Source of the DNA: Protea cynaroides
Taxonomy: Eukaryota > Streptophyta > Magnoliopsida > Proteales > Proteaceae
DNA: 64,000 nt
Direction: 5' to 3'
NCBI GenBank assembly: GCA_028583415.1
Contig: CM053271.1
Location: forward strand, 84,255,789-84,319,788
The first letter of the stretch is position 1. Each line of letters starts with the position of its first letter. The translations under genes and the position numbers were made by a program. Below the pieces are notes generated by a model. It saw only the letters and a program-made list of their open reading frames with translations, was not told the origin of the DNA and made no database searches. Shown here one piece after another: positions 1 through 11,081 of this stretch.

Positions 1-102
1 TGGATGGAATCTCCCATGCCAAGTCAATGGATGCATGGGAGGGGACACAGGTTCATCTACAATGGGGTCTATATGGTCAAGGGAGAGAGTGTCAAGAAGA
101 AA

Positions 103-197
103 GCATGTGAGAGGGCTGTACACTGAGGGCTGTACACACTAGCAGTGTACAACTGGAGAGCATGTGAGAGGGCTGTACACACTAGCAGTGTACAACT
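103..197. repeat. Short imperfect tandem repeat
   Basis: The phrase GCATGTGAGAGGGCTGTACA followed by CACTAGCAGTGTACAACT occurs twice; the first copy is broken by a partial duplicate of its own middle (GAGGGCTGTACAC). No coding potential seen. The window begins (positions 3-17) with GGATGGAATCTCCCA, which also lies inside both terminal repeats of the element at 4815-6266, so the left edge may be a related element. Confidence 0.7.
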
Positions 198-205
198 TCT
201 TCCCA

Positions 206-805
206 TACTTTGTTTTAATGGTAAGTAGTGAAGTAGATAAAGAGAGGGAAAAGATGAATTACATGATTAATTAATGTCTGAGCATGCATAGACAAGAAAA
301 CAAGATAATATAAAATAGAAAAAATTAGAATCTCCACCTTTGGCATTGCCATCAATAGAGAGAATTCTAATTAGAATTAATCATAAATTATAACTTTTCT
401 ATCCCAAAAGATCTCAACAGATCAGAGTACAACACTGATCGATGGTAATCCAACAGATGAGTTTGTTTGAGTACCTGGCATCCTTTTTCTGCTGATATAT
501 CAGCTAAAATGATGTGTGATTTTTCAACTAAATGGATTAGGATGAGGGCAAAACATACAATGTTAGAAACATAGGCAAGGATTGACACAGGCTTTCCTCT
601 GGTTTTTTTTTTTTTTTTTTTTTTTAATGACCGAGGCCCCATTTGTCATTAGGTCTCAACACCTTCAGAGACTAGCTAAATAAAGAGCTCTAACATCACA
701 GCACAAGTACTTGTAATGGGAATATCTATGGAAGTAGCAGTGTTGGCTTCTATCTTATGTTGATTCCTTCTCAAATTGGGCATAATTTGTATTGTGTTTC
801 ACCCA
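206..805. other. Non-genic stretch
   Basis: AT-rich sequence with a 24-nt T run near 602-626 and no convincing gene. A minus-strand reading frame across the T run is low-complexity lysine and resembles nothing I know. Confidence 0.5.
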
Positions 806-939
806 GGCCCTGTTTGTTTCGTTGTAGAATTTTCTATATATTTTTCATGTAAACTTTTATTACATTAAAACAAAAGTGGAAACTCCTATTTTACAAGAAA
901 ATTTTCTTTTCCATTATTTACATGGAAACAAACAGAGCC
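806..939. mobile_element. Small MITE with 15-bp inverted ends
   Basis: The left end reads GGCCCTGTTTGTTTC and the right end is its inverted repeat GAAACAAACAGAGCC (one mismatch). The 134-bp interior is AT-rich and non-coding. A CTGTTTG-type terminus is common among plant hAT/PIF-derived MITEs. I see no clean target-site duplication, so the superfamily is left open. Confidence 0.65.
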
Positions 940-1306
940 TCAAGATAGCTCATGGATCCTCCTTTTTTGCTAGTTGCCAGATGTCAAATGCAATTTAAAA
1001 AAGAAAGGAAAAAAAAAAGAGGCTAGTAAATACAATTTATATAAGAATAAATAGTTTCATAGCCTATAAGCCTCCCAATCTCAAGTAAGCTTTACTAGGA
1101 CTTTTACAAACCCGACCAACACAGTGGAAATGGACTGATGGAACAATGGCTGGTTTGGATATTTTCCCTTTACCTCTGCATTGAATGTTTTATTTCTTAT
1201 AAGTTGAGCCTTGCTAGTTCAGGTACAGCCATCAAATAGGAAGTGCATTCTTTTCCTCCAAATTCATTCAACTGTAACCAAAGAAAAGCTTCCCTCTCAT
1301 TTCAAG
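940..1306. other. 3' flank of the ankyrin/PGG gene
   Basis: No gene recognised. This is the downstream flank of the minus-strand gene ending at 1307 and presumably holds its 3' UTR. A-rich runs at 1000-1020 are the only notable feature. Confidence 0.4.
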
Positions 1307-1921
1307 TCAGTAAATTTGATGCTTCCCTTGTCGCTTGAAAATTGCATTCCCATATGTCGAACGAACCATTTCAATCAAGAGGGGAAACTGTAACACTGTA
1401 AATGAGTATATCGGAAGACAAGCCATAAGAACAATGGCAATGATTAAAAACGATTGCTTGCTTTGAAGGATAATAAATAGAGTCGCAGTAAAGGATACCG
1501 TCACTGCAGCTATAGAGATGAAGAGGGTGGCAAGCCCGATCATCAATTTCTTAGGTAGAGAGTAAAGGAAATCTTCCTCTGCATACCGTGAAGTGAGGAT
1601 AGAAAGGAACATTAACACTGAAGTAGAAGATGAAAAGAGTCCTATCATATCTGCTATCAGAAAAACTGTGAAGAGGCTGGTCCCCAGGAAAACAGGTATG
1701 CCATTATCATTGTTGTTGCCGCCTGGTACGGTGAACGCAGCAGCAAATAGTACAGTTACAATAAGTGTGGCTACGACCATGCATGATGTAGATGTGTCTT
1801 TCATCCATGTTCCTCCTTCTGCAACTAATTCTTTGTGCTCTTCAGTAAATAGAGCACGAGCTGTTTTACCATCCTCGTTGGTGAATTCCCTCCACATAGG
1901 CTGTAGCATATTTTCCAGCTC
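1307..1921 (-). CDS. PGG domain, last exon
   Basis: Begins after acceptor TTTATGCAG with ELENMLQPMWREFTN, then the PGG domain: WMKDTSTSCMVVATLIVTV, AFTVPGG, and three further hydrophobic helices before the stop at 1307. Four transmembrane segments is the normal count for PGG proteins. The frame is intact over 205 codons. Confidence 0.85.
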   Translation of the reverse strand, partial: ELENMLQPMWREFTNEDGKTARALFTEEHKELVAEGGTWMKDTSTSCMVVATLIVTVLFAAAFTVPGGNNNDNGIPVFLGTSLFTVFLIADMIGLFSSSTSVLMFLSILTSRYAEEDFLYSLPKKLMIGLATLFISIAAVTVSFTATLFIILQSKQSFLIIAIVLMACLPIYSFTVLQFPLLIEMVRSTYGNAIFKRQGKHQIY

Positions 1922-3710
1922 CTGCATAAAAATTGTTATTCAGAGGAATAAATGGAGGACCAAGCAAGATCCACTTTAAGTAAATACCAATAGAAATTAA
2001 TGTCGAAATCATTCCTCATTCAGAATGGCACTTTTTGAACATATTTCTTTGTTTAGATACATAGATGAGCAAGTTGCTTCTTGTACCATAACATGAATCC
2101 TAAACCTTGTGGTCCAATGGCTGCTCTACTCCGAAGAAGGAGAACCAATCAATAGCAACAAGTTTGAAAAGCATCAAGTCAATCTAACAAATTGAAGAAT
2201 TGGTATAGATTTAAAATTAAAAAAAAAAAAAAAAAAGGGAGATCGAATTCACTAGGAATTTGGAAAAGACGAGTCACAATTAATCAAATTCTTATTTTAA
2301 GAGGCATACATCCAAACAAAATTCTTAAATAAAATGTCAGTAGAAGAAACAATCTCACCTTGAACCACTGTAGCTCCCGCTGCATCTGTAGAGCAGCACC
2401 CGAAACTGAATTCAGTCGATCATATGGTGCCAATTTTCCAGCCAAATGCAAAACTGTGTTTCTATCGCCATCAAAATGTAATAATGTATTATCATATTTA
2501 CCCAGCTCATAGATGAAGTTCAAAACTTCTTCTCTGCGGTACTCAACAGCAATGTGAAAAATGGTCTTTCCACCAGTGACCCCACCAATCAAATCAGGAA
2601 AACACTTCAGGCCCTCAACTACTACCTCAATGATTCCATTCTTTGCAGCTACATTTAGTATGCCATTCTTCTCAAAATGTTGCTTTATCTCTAAGCTTTT
2701 CATCTCCATAATTTGCCGTAAAATGCATTGAACCAACATAAGCACTTGACTATGCATCAGCTTTTTATCATGAATAAGTTTGATACAATGACCTACAATT
2801 GGAATTACGTCAAGGAACAAATTGACAGAAAAGGTCAGCATCAACAAAAAACTAGAGCAGGGACATACTTAAATGTTTCATGATGCTCCAAAATAGCTGA
2901 TTTAATCCCAGGAACACTGCAATACAATAACAAACTTACTGAGGGTGAATGTAATCGAAAATGCATTATCAGAAAAAGACAATTATTTGGAAATAATTCA
3001 CAGATGGAAATTGAAAACCAGGCAAGGCTGATTTGAGGATTTTATCAAACAATTCTCATCACAACCGCATAAGAGGCTATGACAGTAGTCCTAGTTTGTC
3101 TTGCTAAAAAAGGGAAGTTAGCATGAATGGAATTTCTAAAAGAAAGCCTTCGCAAAAAACCAAGTTTTAGTGTATGGAAACATCTCCCAGTTGACCTCAT
3201 GTTGTGAACAAAACTGAAATTTATTAATATAATAAAGGCAAAAGTTTTTCTGCACTGCCCCTCAGTTAAGGGACTTCATGGTCTAGAGTTATCTACCCTC
3301 AAAAAGGCACAAAACCCCAATCCCCCTCTATTTGAAGTTCACGTAACCCCCCCCCCCACCACACACCCCAATCCCATTTGAGAGTCATTATCACTCCCTT
3401 TTTCTGTTCTACTCCCCCAAAGAACCTCTTCCCTATAATTATAATAAATTTCACACCTTGATTGAAGAATCCAACAGGCATGAATGGATGCTGTCCAGGG
3501 CCCTCATGGGGATCCTCCATGTCTCCCTTTCTAAGGTAAGGTAGGGAGCCAACTTGTTCTACATCTACAGGAATACCTGTGAAACCAATAATCCCAAAAA
3601 AAAAAAAAAAAAAAAAAAGATCAAAACAAAACAAAAGAGCTTGATGTCAGCTGCATTTCCAGTTTCACTATTACATGTTTACTTGAACATTCAAGCTTGG
3701 ATGCTTGGCC

Positions 3711-3758
<48 letters not shown>

Positions 3759-4577
3759 CACATGAAGAAACAAAAGAATTTTTCTCCAGAAGTAAGGGGT
3801 TTAACATGAGTAGATGCATCTTTGCCAGAATTTCATTTGAACCCCGCTCCAGAAAGCAGATGGCTTGGTAACCAAACATTCCAAGGGTAGAAGCCCCATG
3901 GGATCATCAGTTGTTGCTACTTCTGGGTAACTTTGTACAAGATGTAGTGCCACATCTATGAAAAAAACATATTTTAAAAGGTAAAACGTAAGAGTATCCA
4001 TAAAAGAATATATTCCATATTACTTTTAAATTCCCCTGATTGCAATGATATCAACACATGCAAGACATCTAATAGAGTTACTCTTTTGAACAGTTACCAT
4101 AAAGACCAGCATGTATTGCATAATTGAGTAGTTCTGCCCCACTATGGCTTCTGAAGGGACTGGGTGGTTCATCCCTGGTAACAGATAAAAGATACCATAC
4201 CATCTCCTTATGGCCATATGCAAGAGCATAATGGAGAGGAGTCCATCCCTCATCATCTCTGATTTGTGTTAAATTTGTATTCTTACTGACTAGGATTTCT
4301 GCAATTTTAACATTGCCAGTCCTGGCTGCAAGTCCAAGTGCTGTTAAATCTCCTGCTAGTGCCAAGGCTTCCTCTGGCATTGATTTGACAAGCTCTTCAA
4401 GAAACCTAGTATGTCCTGCAGCAACTGCAACATGGAGTACAGTTCTCCCAGAGTTTGTTATCCTAGCAGTCATTGCATCAGGATAACTGCCAAGGAATCT
4501 CCTCACATTCTCCCAGTCCCCTCGGAGGGCTGCTTTGTACAAAGGCAGGTACTTCATTAAGTCCTCTTCATCACTCC
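1307..4577 (-). CDS. Ankyrin-repeat protein with PGG membrane domain (ACD6/ITN1-like), partial model
   Basis: Spliced gene read from four well supported exons: 4577-4098, 3955-3806, 2792-2359 and 1921-1307; a fifth small exon (2916-2869) is doubtful. N-terminal ankyrin repeats are followed by a conserved junction block (SGAALQMQRELQWFK at the end of the third exon) and a four-helix PGG domain (AFTVPGG) in the last exon. This order is diagnostic of the plant ACD6/ITN1 class: membrane-anchored ankyrin proteins of the plasma membrane or endomembranes linked to defence and salt responses. Splice signals are good (acceptor CTGTAG before 4577, donor GGTAACTG after 4098, donor AAGGTGAG after 2359, acceptor ATGCAG before 1921). 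The first coding exon with the start codon was not found; a 1.45 kb transposon begins only 240 bp upstream. A possible phase mismatch between 2869 and 2792 and a stop soon after 3806 leave open that the gene is damaged. Confidence 0.75.
2359..2792 (-). CDS. Third ankyrin exon with junction motif
   Basis: Starts after acceptor CCAATTGTAG. Encodes the KLMH helix, ankyrin motifs (NVAAKNGIIEVVVEGL, TIFHIAVEYRREEVLNFI, NTVLHLAGKLA) and the conserved SGAALQMQRELQWFK block. Donor AAG/GTGAG at 2359/2358 is phase 0, matching the last exon. Confidence 0.8.
2869..2916 (-). CDS. Possible 48-nt exon of the PGG gene
   Basis: Lies between acceptor TATTGCAG and donor AAGTATGT and encodes VPGIKSAILEHHETF. 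Related proteins have VPGIK-type residues shortly before the KLMH motif of the next exon. As I read the sites it would leave two bases, whereas the next exon needs one, so either a different site is used or the junction is broken. Confidence 0.35.
3595..3618. repeat. Poly(A) tract in an intron
   Basis: An uninterrupted A run in plus orientation within the large intron region of the ankyrin/PGG gene. Could be a retroposon tail remnant; no body recognised beside it. Confidence 0.6.
3715..3753. repeat. (GA)n microsatellite
   Basis: About 18 perfect GA units followed by a short G run, in the intron between the exons ending at 3806 and starting near 2916. Confidence 0.95.
3806..3955 (-). CDS. Short ankyrin-linker exon of the PGG gene
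   Basis: Begins after acceptor TTTTTTCATAG and encodes the family-typical segment DVALHLVQSYPEVATT, then PSAF and FWQRCIYSC. In relatives this is the linker between the ankyrin array and the next exon. The frame meets TAA directly after IYSC, so the donor is probably the GT at 3805-3804, but its context (CATGTTAAAC) is weak. Confidence 0.65.
4098..4577 (-). CDS. Ankyrin-repeat exon of the PGG gene
   Basis: Encodes about 160 residues with at least three ankyrin repeats: motifs GRTVLHVAVAAGH and GWTPLHYALAYGH, plus LTALGLAARTGN between them. Preceded by acceptor TGTCTGTAG and ended by donor TATG/GTAACTG, phase 1. The next exon resumes in phase at 3955 (GAT codon spans the junction). The frame is open throughout. 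Confidence 0.8.
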
Positions 4578-4814
4578 CTACAGACACAATAACTTACAAT
4601 AGTTGAACCTTTACAAAAAAAAATATATATATATATATAAAATAAAGTTACATTGCTTGAAAAAAAAAAATGAAAAACTAATAGGCCTTCTGAATTATCT
4701 GACCTTGCTTAATAGAGCATGGAAGTGGCAATTTTTCTTCACTCTGTTAAGTCAATGATATGAGATTACACACAATAATGCAATTCATGCACTAAAGCCT
4801 TTATTATAAAAACA

Positions 4815-6266
4815 GGGAAAAGGTTATCTGAACAACCCAGGCAGGATGGAATCTCCCACACGGCCACACCACCCTACACATTCACATTGTTGGCCATCCG
4901 ATCCACCTCTCCAAATCTCAGCCATTAAATTTATCTGCTGTTGTAACCCCCTCTCTCCACTGCCGCTTCATCTGCTGTTGTATTTCCCCCTCCCCCTCTC
5001 CACTGCAGCTGCACTTTCCATCTCACTCTCCCCTTCTCTCTCCCCCATTGTCGCAGCTGCAACACACAGCGACTGCAACTCCCCTCTCTCTCGCCACTGC
5101 CGCCCTCTCTCTTCGCCACTCTCTCTCTCCCCTGCTTCATCTTTTTGCATCATCAACTCATCCTTTCTACTGCTACCCATCTCTACATCCCAAAACATTT
5201 TCTACAAAGAAGACATGATTATAAGGGGAAGAGAAACAGGGTCCAAGTTGTAGTGGCATGAATTGCAGTGGAACAGTGGGACTGCATTCCACATCGATGC
5301 AAAAGGTCTACATCCTTTTTGCATTTTACCCCCTTTTCTTAAATCCCACTAGGCTAGTTGGTGCATACTGCAAGTTGACCGTTGGGATTTAAGGCATAAC
5401 CTTCCTCCACTATTCCAGAGTGCTTCATTACTATTCTTTCTCTTTTTGCTATCCATCTCCGAAACCCGGGTATGCTCAACTACTTTCTCTTGTTTTTGAA
5501 CGTCTTAGAATGTACTCTCTCATTATATTAGCTTATGTTGTTTAAAAATTGCCTTTCTCGTTTGCAATCGATGATGAGAATAGGTCCATTAATTCCGGCT
5601 GGAGTGTTGTGTCTACTAGTTGCAAATTTTTATCTTTGTGTTGCAAAATGAATATTTTATGGGTGTGATTGACATATCCTGTGCTTCCTCTCTATGTATG
5701 GTTGAAAACCATCATAAGAGTCGTGCGATACTGTTTACTTTACTCTATCTGTTCATTTGAACAAAATCACAAATTGATGGTCTATAGTATGGGCCTATGG
5801 CTTTAACGATTCTAGAAAAAAATGATATCAGGACCAGGAATGATTGACGTGTGATTCTTTCATCCGCTTCCATCTTAAGAAATTGTCAAAAGGGTTGAGT
5901 GGTAGTCTTTCAGTTTATTTGCAAAGATGCACTTTCAGTTTCAACAGACAGGAAGCCGGGGGAGGGAGAGTGGTAGAGATGGATGTAGAGAGGGATAGAC
6001 AGCATGAGAGAGAGAGAGAGAGATAGAGAGAGAGAGACAGAGAGAGAGGGAGAGAGAGAGAGAGAAGATGCAGTGGCGGGGTTGCAACGGCAACAAGAGA
6101 AAAGAGAAGGGGAGAGGAGGGTGCAACCGCAGTAGGAGTGAGATTGCAACCAGTGAAATTTTAAACAGTTAAGATGCACAGCAGTGGATAGAATGGTTAT
6201 TAAGGAGTGAGCGTAGGGGGTGTGGGAGATTCCATCCCATCCGGGTCGCTCACAAAACCTTTACCC
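4815..6266. mobile_element. Non-autonomous Mutator-like element with long inverted ends
   Basis: The left end (GGGAAAAGGTTATCTGAAC, then GGATGGAATCTCCCACAC at about 4846) and the reverse complement of the right end (GGGTAAAGGTTTTGTGAGC, then GGATGGAATCTCCCACAC) match over about 60 bp. Weaker mirror similarity continues for 150 bp or more into pyrimidine-rich (left) and purine-rich (right) arms. Flanking 9-mers ATAAAAACA and ATATCAATA agree at six positions, so the target duplication is at best decayed. No transposase is encoded. The unpaired centre (about 5260-5900) looks like ordinary plant 5' flank or intron sequence and may be captured host DNA, as in Pack-MULEs. It lies just upstream of the ankyrin gene exon at 4577. 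Confidence 0.65.
5999..6064. repeat. (GA)n-rich tract in the right arm
   Basis: GAGAGAGA with interruptions, the purine-strand counterpart of the CTCTCTC blocks at 5030-5130 in the left arm. The two can pair as part of the long inverted ends. Confidence 0.8.
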
Positions 6267-6737
6267 ATATCAATAATATGGAATAGCCACTTCCACTAAT
6301 AATATGGAATAGCCAATTTCACTCCCTGATTCACACTTTCAATAACCTATTTGTGTTTTCTAACTTACATTGGAGTGAGCTATCACCACAACTTTTAAAT
6401 AAAACAAATGCTCATAAAGACACTCCCATCCACACACAAACAAACACTCACAGAGAGACAAACACACAAAAAGAACCAAGAACAGCTCCGTCCACATGCC
6501 ACACATACAACTTTAATAAGAAGCAGGAATACACTCCTCTGTCAAAGTTTTGCCATAACTGCAGCTAGTTCTTCCCTCAACAAATTGCCAATTTTAGCCT
6601 TGATTTATTGTGGATTTAGAATAAACTTGGATTGAGTAAATCATTCTATGATTAGAAAAGTCAATTCATAATTCCGGGCCTAGCAACCTCAAAAATGTTT
6701 CATCACCAAGGATCCAACCCCATTATGTTCTTTTCTC

Positions 6738-6784
6738 CCCCCCTCCCTCCCTCCCTCCCTCCCTCCCTCCCTCCCTCCCTCCCG
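6738..6784. repeat. (CCCT)n microsatellite
   Basis: About eleven CCCT units on the plus strand, (AGGG)n on the minus strand. The minus strand has more than four GGG runs and can form a G-quadruplex. Confidence 0.95.
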
Positions 6785-7297
6785 GGCGGTTCGTATCAGA
6801 GATCATTAACAACCCCCAGTGCTTCACCAGGTCAAGAATCAAGATCACTGGGTACTTGTCGTCAGAGGTTATCAAATCAGGATTATAAGTGCATCCAACA
6901 GTTTCATGGTTGGTCCATATTCCTGGCTCTCTATTTTCGTCCAAACAGAAACAGCACCTACAAATCTTCAATAATGTATATTTGGGAGCAAATTATGAGT
7001 GAATGCAGGAACTGGATACTTCATCTTCAAAAAAAGATATATATAAGCTAGGAATGTTAGGGATTTTTTGAAGAGGACATCACAGCAGTTTTTCAGCAAG
7101 GAGCAGCAGTGGCCAGATTTTGATTTATTTTATTTTTTATAGTTCTAATTATTTTTTGTTATTACAGTTATGTCTGTTATTTCAATTATTCAGGTTTTTC
7201 TTTATTTTTTTATTTTTTTTTATTTTCAGTGAGTTGTTTTCTATTTTGAATTTACAGCATGTAAAAACTCCCATAAGCCTTCATGTGTTGACTATTC

Positions 7298-7363
7298 CCC
7301 TCCCCCCACCTTCCCCCCTCCCCCGCCCCCTCCCCCTCCCCCCCTCCCCCTCCCCCTCCCCCT
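7298..7363. repeat. C4-5T-type C-rich tract
   Basis: Runs of CCCCCT and CCCCT with few interruptions; the complementary strand holds many GGGG runs. Confidence 0.9.
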
Positions 7364-7542
7364 TGCTGTTCATTTTGAATTTTCTTTAATTACAGAAGTT
7401 GTAATTGGGGCAGTTCCAAAACTTCCCCATCCCTCTCCACATTTTTTCTGTAAGCCTTTAAGTGCCATTTTTTAATGTAATTTGGACATGCAATGATTAT
7501 TGAAAGAATGAAGCTTCTCTCTTGGCTGTTAGTTTTTTATCC

Positions 7543-7578
7543 TCCCCCCCCCCCACCCACCCACCCACCCACCCACCC
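7543..7578. repeat. (CCCA)n microsatellite
   Basis: Seven or more CCCA units after a C run, (TGGG)n on the complement. With the two preceding tracts it forms a cluster of three different C3-C4 repeats within 850 bp. Confidence 0.95.
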
Positions 7579-8922
7579 AATATTGATTTTTGTCTTCTCC
7601 TTTCCCCCTTTCTCAATTTCTGAAACCTATTTCTCATTTCCTTTCAATTCTGTAAATTGTATACAGAATTTTTCCCTTCCCCCTTTATTTCTGTCATCGA
7701 AATTGTTGTGCCGCCTTCTTTAGTTAATATTATTTGTTTTACACAAAACCTTATTTTCCTGCTGTAATTTTCCTTCCCTAGAGTTTCTGCCTTATACATA
7801 TACCCGTCAACTATGGACTGTAAATCATCAGTTTCAGGTTCTGTTTATTTGTTTCTTCTTCTGCCATTGTACATAACCTATGTCCCATTCATATTGTGTT
7901 CTAGTGTTTTTTTCTTTCTTTTTTTTTTTACCATTCATACTGGGTTCTAGTACTAAACACAGTTATATTATTTTAGGAATATTGAAATTTCCTGCATAAC
8001 ATGTTAAATGCTGTCTTTTATTAATGAATCCTATTTCACTCTAGTGATCAGTGTTAAGTTGGTAACTTGGTAACTCATATGTTAAGAATATAATGTCCAT
8101 TAGTTGATCAATTCAACTCTAAAACCTAAATGTATGAAATGTATGTTGCTGTCCCATTTCCAAACTAGCTAGCCATTAGGTAAATTGTAGCCTAACTTAG
8201 CTGCAAGTGTAGGACACCCTAAACCTAGGCTGCCCTACATCACTATTAGTCGGGTATGTTTTGATTTTCAACTTTTGAATGCAACCAATAAAACTTAAGG
8301 ATTACAGGATTTCGGTAATTTGAGGGTTTTCAAATAAAATAAGCTTATTGTTGATCCATTTTACATTAAAGCTTTTCCTTTTATTAGAAGATGAAAAATA
8401 AAAATCGATTTAAAATAGACAGTCTATTAACTGGCTCTCTCATATAGGTTGTTAATCTATGCAAGAACCAACGTGGCAATTGCACAAAATTCCTCTTTTA
8501 TCAAAAATAGCAATCCTGATTTGCAAATCAAGCCATGACACAGGAATTTCTGGTTGCTTGAGTTTTCTTACTGTTATGCTTTCACTAATAGGACCAAAAT
8601 TGTAAGTGACAGAAAATAAATGACCTAATGACTACTTGTCTCAATAATTTGTATTGCATCATTGGATTTCCCCTCCTCCCCAACACCATCCATGGTGAAT
8701 GTGGATGGCAGTTCTACGGGTAACCCAGTCCAGCTCGTATATGTTCTGCCTCAAGCACTGATTAGGTGAACATTCTATTGGTCTTCACTGCAGAAATCAA
8801 GGCAGATATCAGGGGTATGGAAATTTATATTTCCAATGGTTGTCTGAACACAATCAATGAGACCTACTTATCACAGATATTTGGAGGGCTAGGTACTTGC
8901 AATCCTAAGGAAATTTCTTTTC

Positions 8923-9254
8923 CCTAAGGCTAAGTTTTGTTGCAAGGAAAATTAAAGGAAAGGGAAGTGAAATTATTCAAACCTAAAACAAAAATTTTTA
9001 TAGCCATCGCTTAACATGATTGTATAAACCACCTAAATTTCTCACCATATTTAGTAATGATAATTTTTGAAGTAATTTTCATTTTACTTTTCAAATGAAA
9101 AGTAAAGTGGAAGTTAACAAAATAAGGAATGACTTGGAGTTAGTTACATAGTTATGTGATAGCATGTGATGTAATGATTACAAAAGTTTCTTTTAAGTTC
9201 GAAAATTTCACTTCCCTTCCCTTTAATTCCCCTTGCAACCAATCAAACCTGAGG
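8923..9254. mobile_element. MITE with about 45-bp imperfect inverted ends
   Basis: The left end (GTTGCAAGGAAAATTAAAGG then AAAGGGAAGTGAAATT) is mirrored at the right end (reverse complement GTTGCAAGGGGAATTAAAGG then GAAGGGAAGTGAAATT). Outermost bases are CCTAAGG/CCTGAGG-like. The 330-bp interior is AT-rich with no reading frame of note. Superfamily not assigned. Confidence 0.7.
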
Positions 9255-10720
9255 TTTGCCAATTCTTTAACAGACAAATTGGCTGGGAAAAGAGGGAAGA
9301 GGGACTTAACAAAAAATCATTGTATTGGCTTTTGGCAATTGTTATTGTTGTGTATTATGTCCCAGAGTTTCTTGCTCTTTTGGAAATAAAATTACCCCAT
9401 TATTTATGACCAAAAAAAAATTCTTCCGACTGCTTTCTAGCTATCCCTAAAAGTTTGCAACAAGAATATAAATTTTCTGCTGAAATATAGTAGTTTGCTT
9501 ATCAAAGAAAATCTGAACAACAATCCATTGTGGAATGGATTGACTACTTAAAATCAATGAACTACAACTCAGAGTCTCCTAAAGTGGAATTTTAAGATGA
9601 TCACTTTATCAGGAAAACAGCTTACCTGATTTTGCAAAATACAAAGTACAACATAGACAATATCTTGAGTTCCAATTCTTCTCAAGATAGACCTAAATAC
9701 GTCACGTTTGTTTATTGGGTTTTGTACAAAAGCAATCCAAATTATTTTTTACCGTTTTCAAAAGACAGTTTCTTTACATTATTAACTACAGCTGAATGTG
9801 AATACGATATACAATATTTGCATTATTTGCACAAAGTAGCCGCTCTCAAGACGTGAACCCAGGTATTTGCCCTGGCAGTCCGAACCTTTTACCATTGTTC
9901 CAAGCAATGTCCCATAAATACATTAGCACCTATTGTTGGATAGAAATCCTCTCTGATGGCAAAAGGGTTAATACATATCAAATTAACAAGCCCTTTTTGC
10001 TACAGGATCGTAATTCAGTCCAATACAAAAATCTGCAGAGAAAAGTAATAGAAAAAAATTCTTATCTGAAAATCCGACCGTCAGAAATTGATGAAATTTT
10101 GGTTGAATGACCTTTATAATTGTTATGAACACCCCTCCAAAGTTGAAGAAGATCAGAAGAGAGTTGAAGAAGTTATGGGGCCTGCAAGTTTGCTGAACCT
10201 GCTAGCGCCCAGATCTGGATCAAGTTTGATTGATTCTAATGGCTGTAGCAGCAAGTCAGCAAAGCTTAGCAGTCACTACAGGAGGTCAGATTCATATGCT
10301 GGAATAGAATGCTTGAAGTTAACACGAAGAAGAAAAGGATAGAGGAAGAATGATAAGTTGAGTCTCACAACCTACTGAGGCTCAACTAGAAAATTTTAAC
10401 TCTTTAAATTTTTTGGAAAAACTCTACTGCCGTCTGTTACTTTTATTCATATTTATAGATTGAAACCTTATAGTTAAGATAGGAAAGAACTAAATCTAGT
10501 AAAACCAACCTTCCTTTATAATTTAGAAAGGCTCTAAAACAATAAAATAGGAAAGTCCTAAATCTGAAAATAGGAAAGTAAATACTTAGTCTCCAAGTAA
10601 TTGAAACCTATTAACAATCTATCCTAAATATTAGGAAACTAACTAAACAATGAAATTAGGAAACTAACTTTAGGAAAGAAATAACAAAAGAGTGAACAAA
10701 TATTTCAAAAAAAATCTGCT

Positions 10721-10744
10721 GGTACTGTTTACGTGAACAGTACC
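10721..10744. repeat. 24-bp near-perfect palindrome
   Basis: GGTACTGTTTACGTGAACAGTACC style palindrome (positions 10721-10744; centre ACGT, one mismatch). The half ACGTGAACAGT is repeated directly at 10745-10755. Confidence 0.85.
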
Positions 10745-10825
10745 ACGTGAACAGTGTTGACCATGTGAGCTGGTTGCCTTCTTGGACTGCATCACTCTCC
10801 TGTGCACCTGCGGGCTGCCAAGTGT

Positions 10826-10864
10826 TGGATTTCAGCCGGCCCGCATACCCCCGGCTGAAATCCA
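10826..10864. repeat. 14-bp perfect inverted repeat (hairpin)
   Basis: TGGATTTCAGCCGG at 10826-10839 pairs perfectly with CCGGCTGAAATCCA at 10851-10864 across an 11-nt loop. Its relation to any transcript is unknown. Confidence 0.9.
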
Positions 10865-11081
10865 GCCCTTGGATCAACCGCAGGACCCTCCTGCCACAGG
10901 ATTGGATTTGGTTCCCCTATTGTTTGATACCAATAACCTCAGGTTATGAGACTACCTTTTTACAACTTGTGGGCCAGCATGTTGGTGACAATACAAACAT
11001 TTCATAGGGTGTTGATAGGCCAAGTGGGCAAGTCAGAGCTCAATGATGGGTCAGACCTGTCTGACAACTGCCACCTTATTC

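Larger units (their letters stand above)
6267..8922. other. Non-genic stretch with C-rich microsatellites
   Basis: No gene or large element recognised. Immediately right of the Mutator-like element, AATAATATGGAATAGCCA is tandemly repeated (about 6273-6315). The rest is AT-rich with long pyrimidine runs on the plus strand (7100-7700). Reading frames here are low-complexity proline, serine or lysine tracts and are not supported as genes. Confidence 0.5.
9255..11081. other. Non-genic stretch
   Basis: No gene I can support. Frames at 9632-10342 have no recognisable domain. Two strong DNA palindromes lie at 10721-10744 and 10826-10864 (listed separately). Repeated TAGGAAA words between 10480 and 10680 suggest an old repeat. 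Confidence 0.45.

Noticed and set aside
388..642. Minus-strand frame starting MGPRSLKKKKKKK
   Set aside because: The Lys run is the poly(T) tract; no domain and no gene context.
4846..5253. 135-codon plus-strand frame rich in Pro, Ser and Leu
   Set aside because: Lies in the pyrimidine-rich arm of a transposon and has no domain or conserved start.
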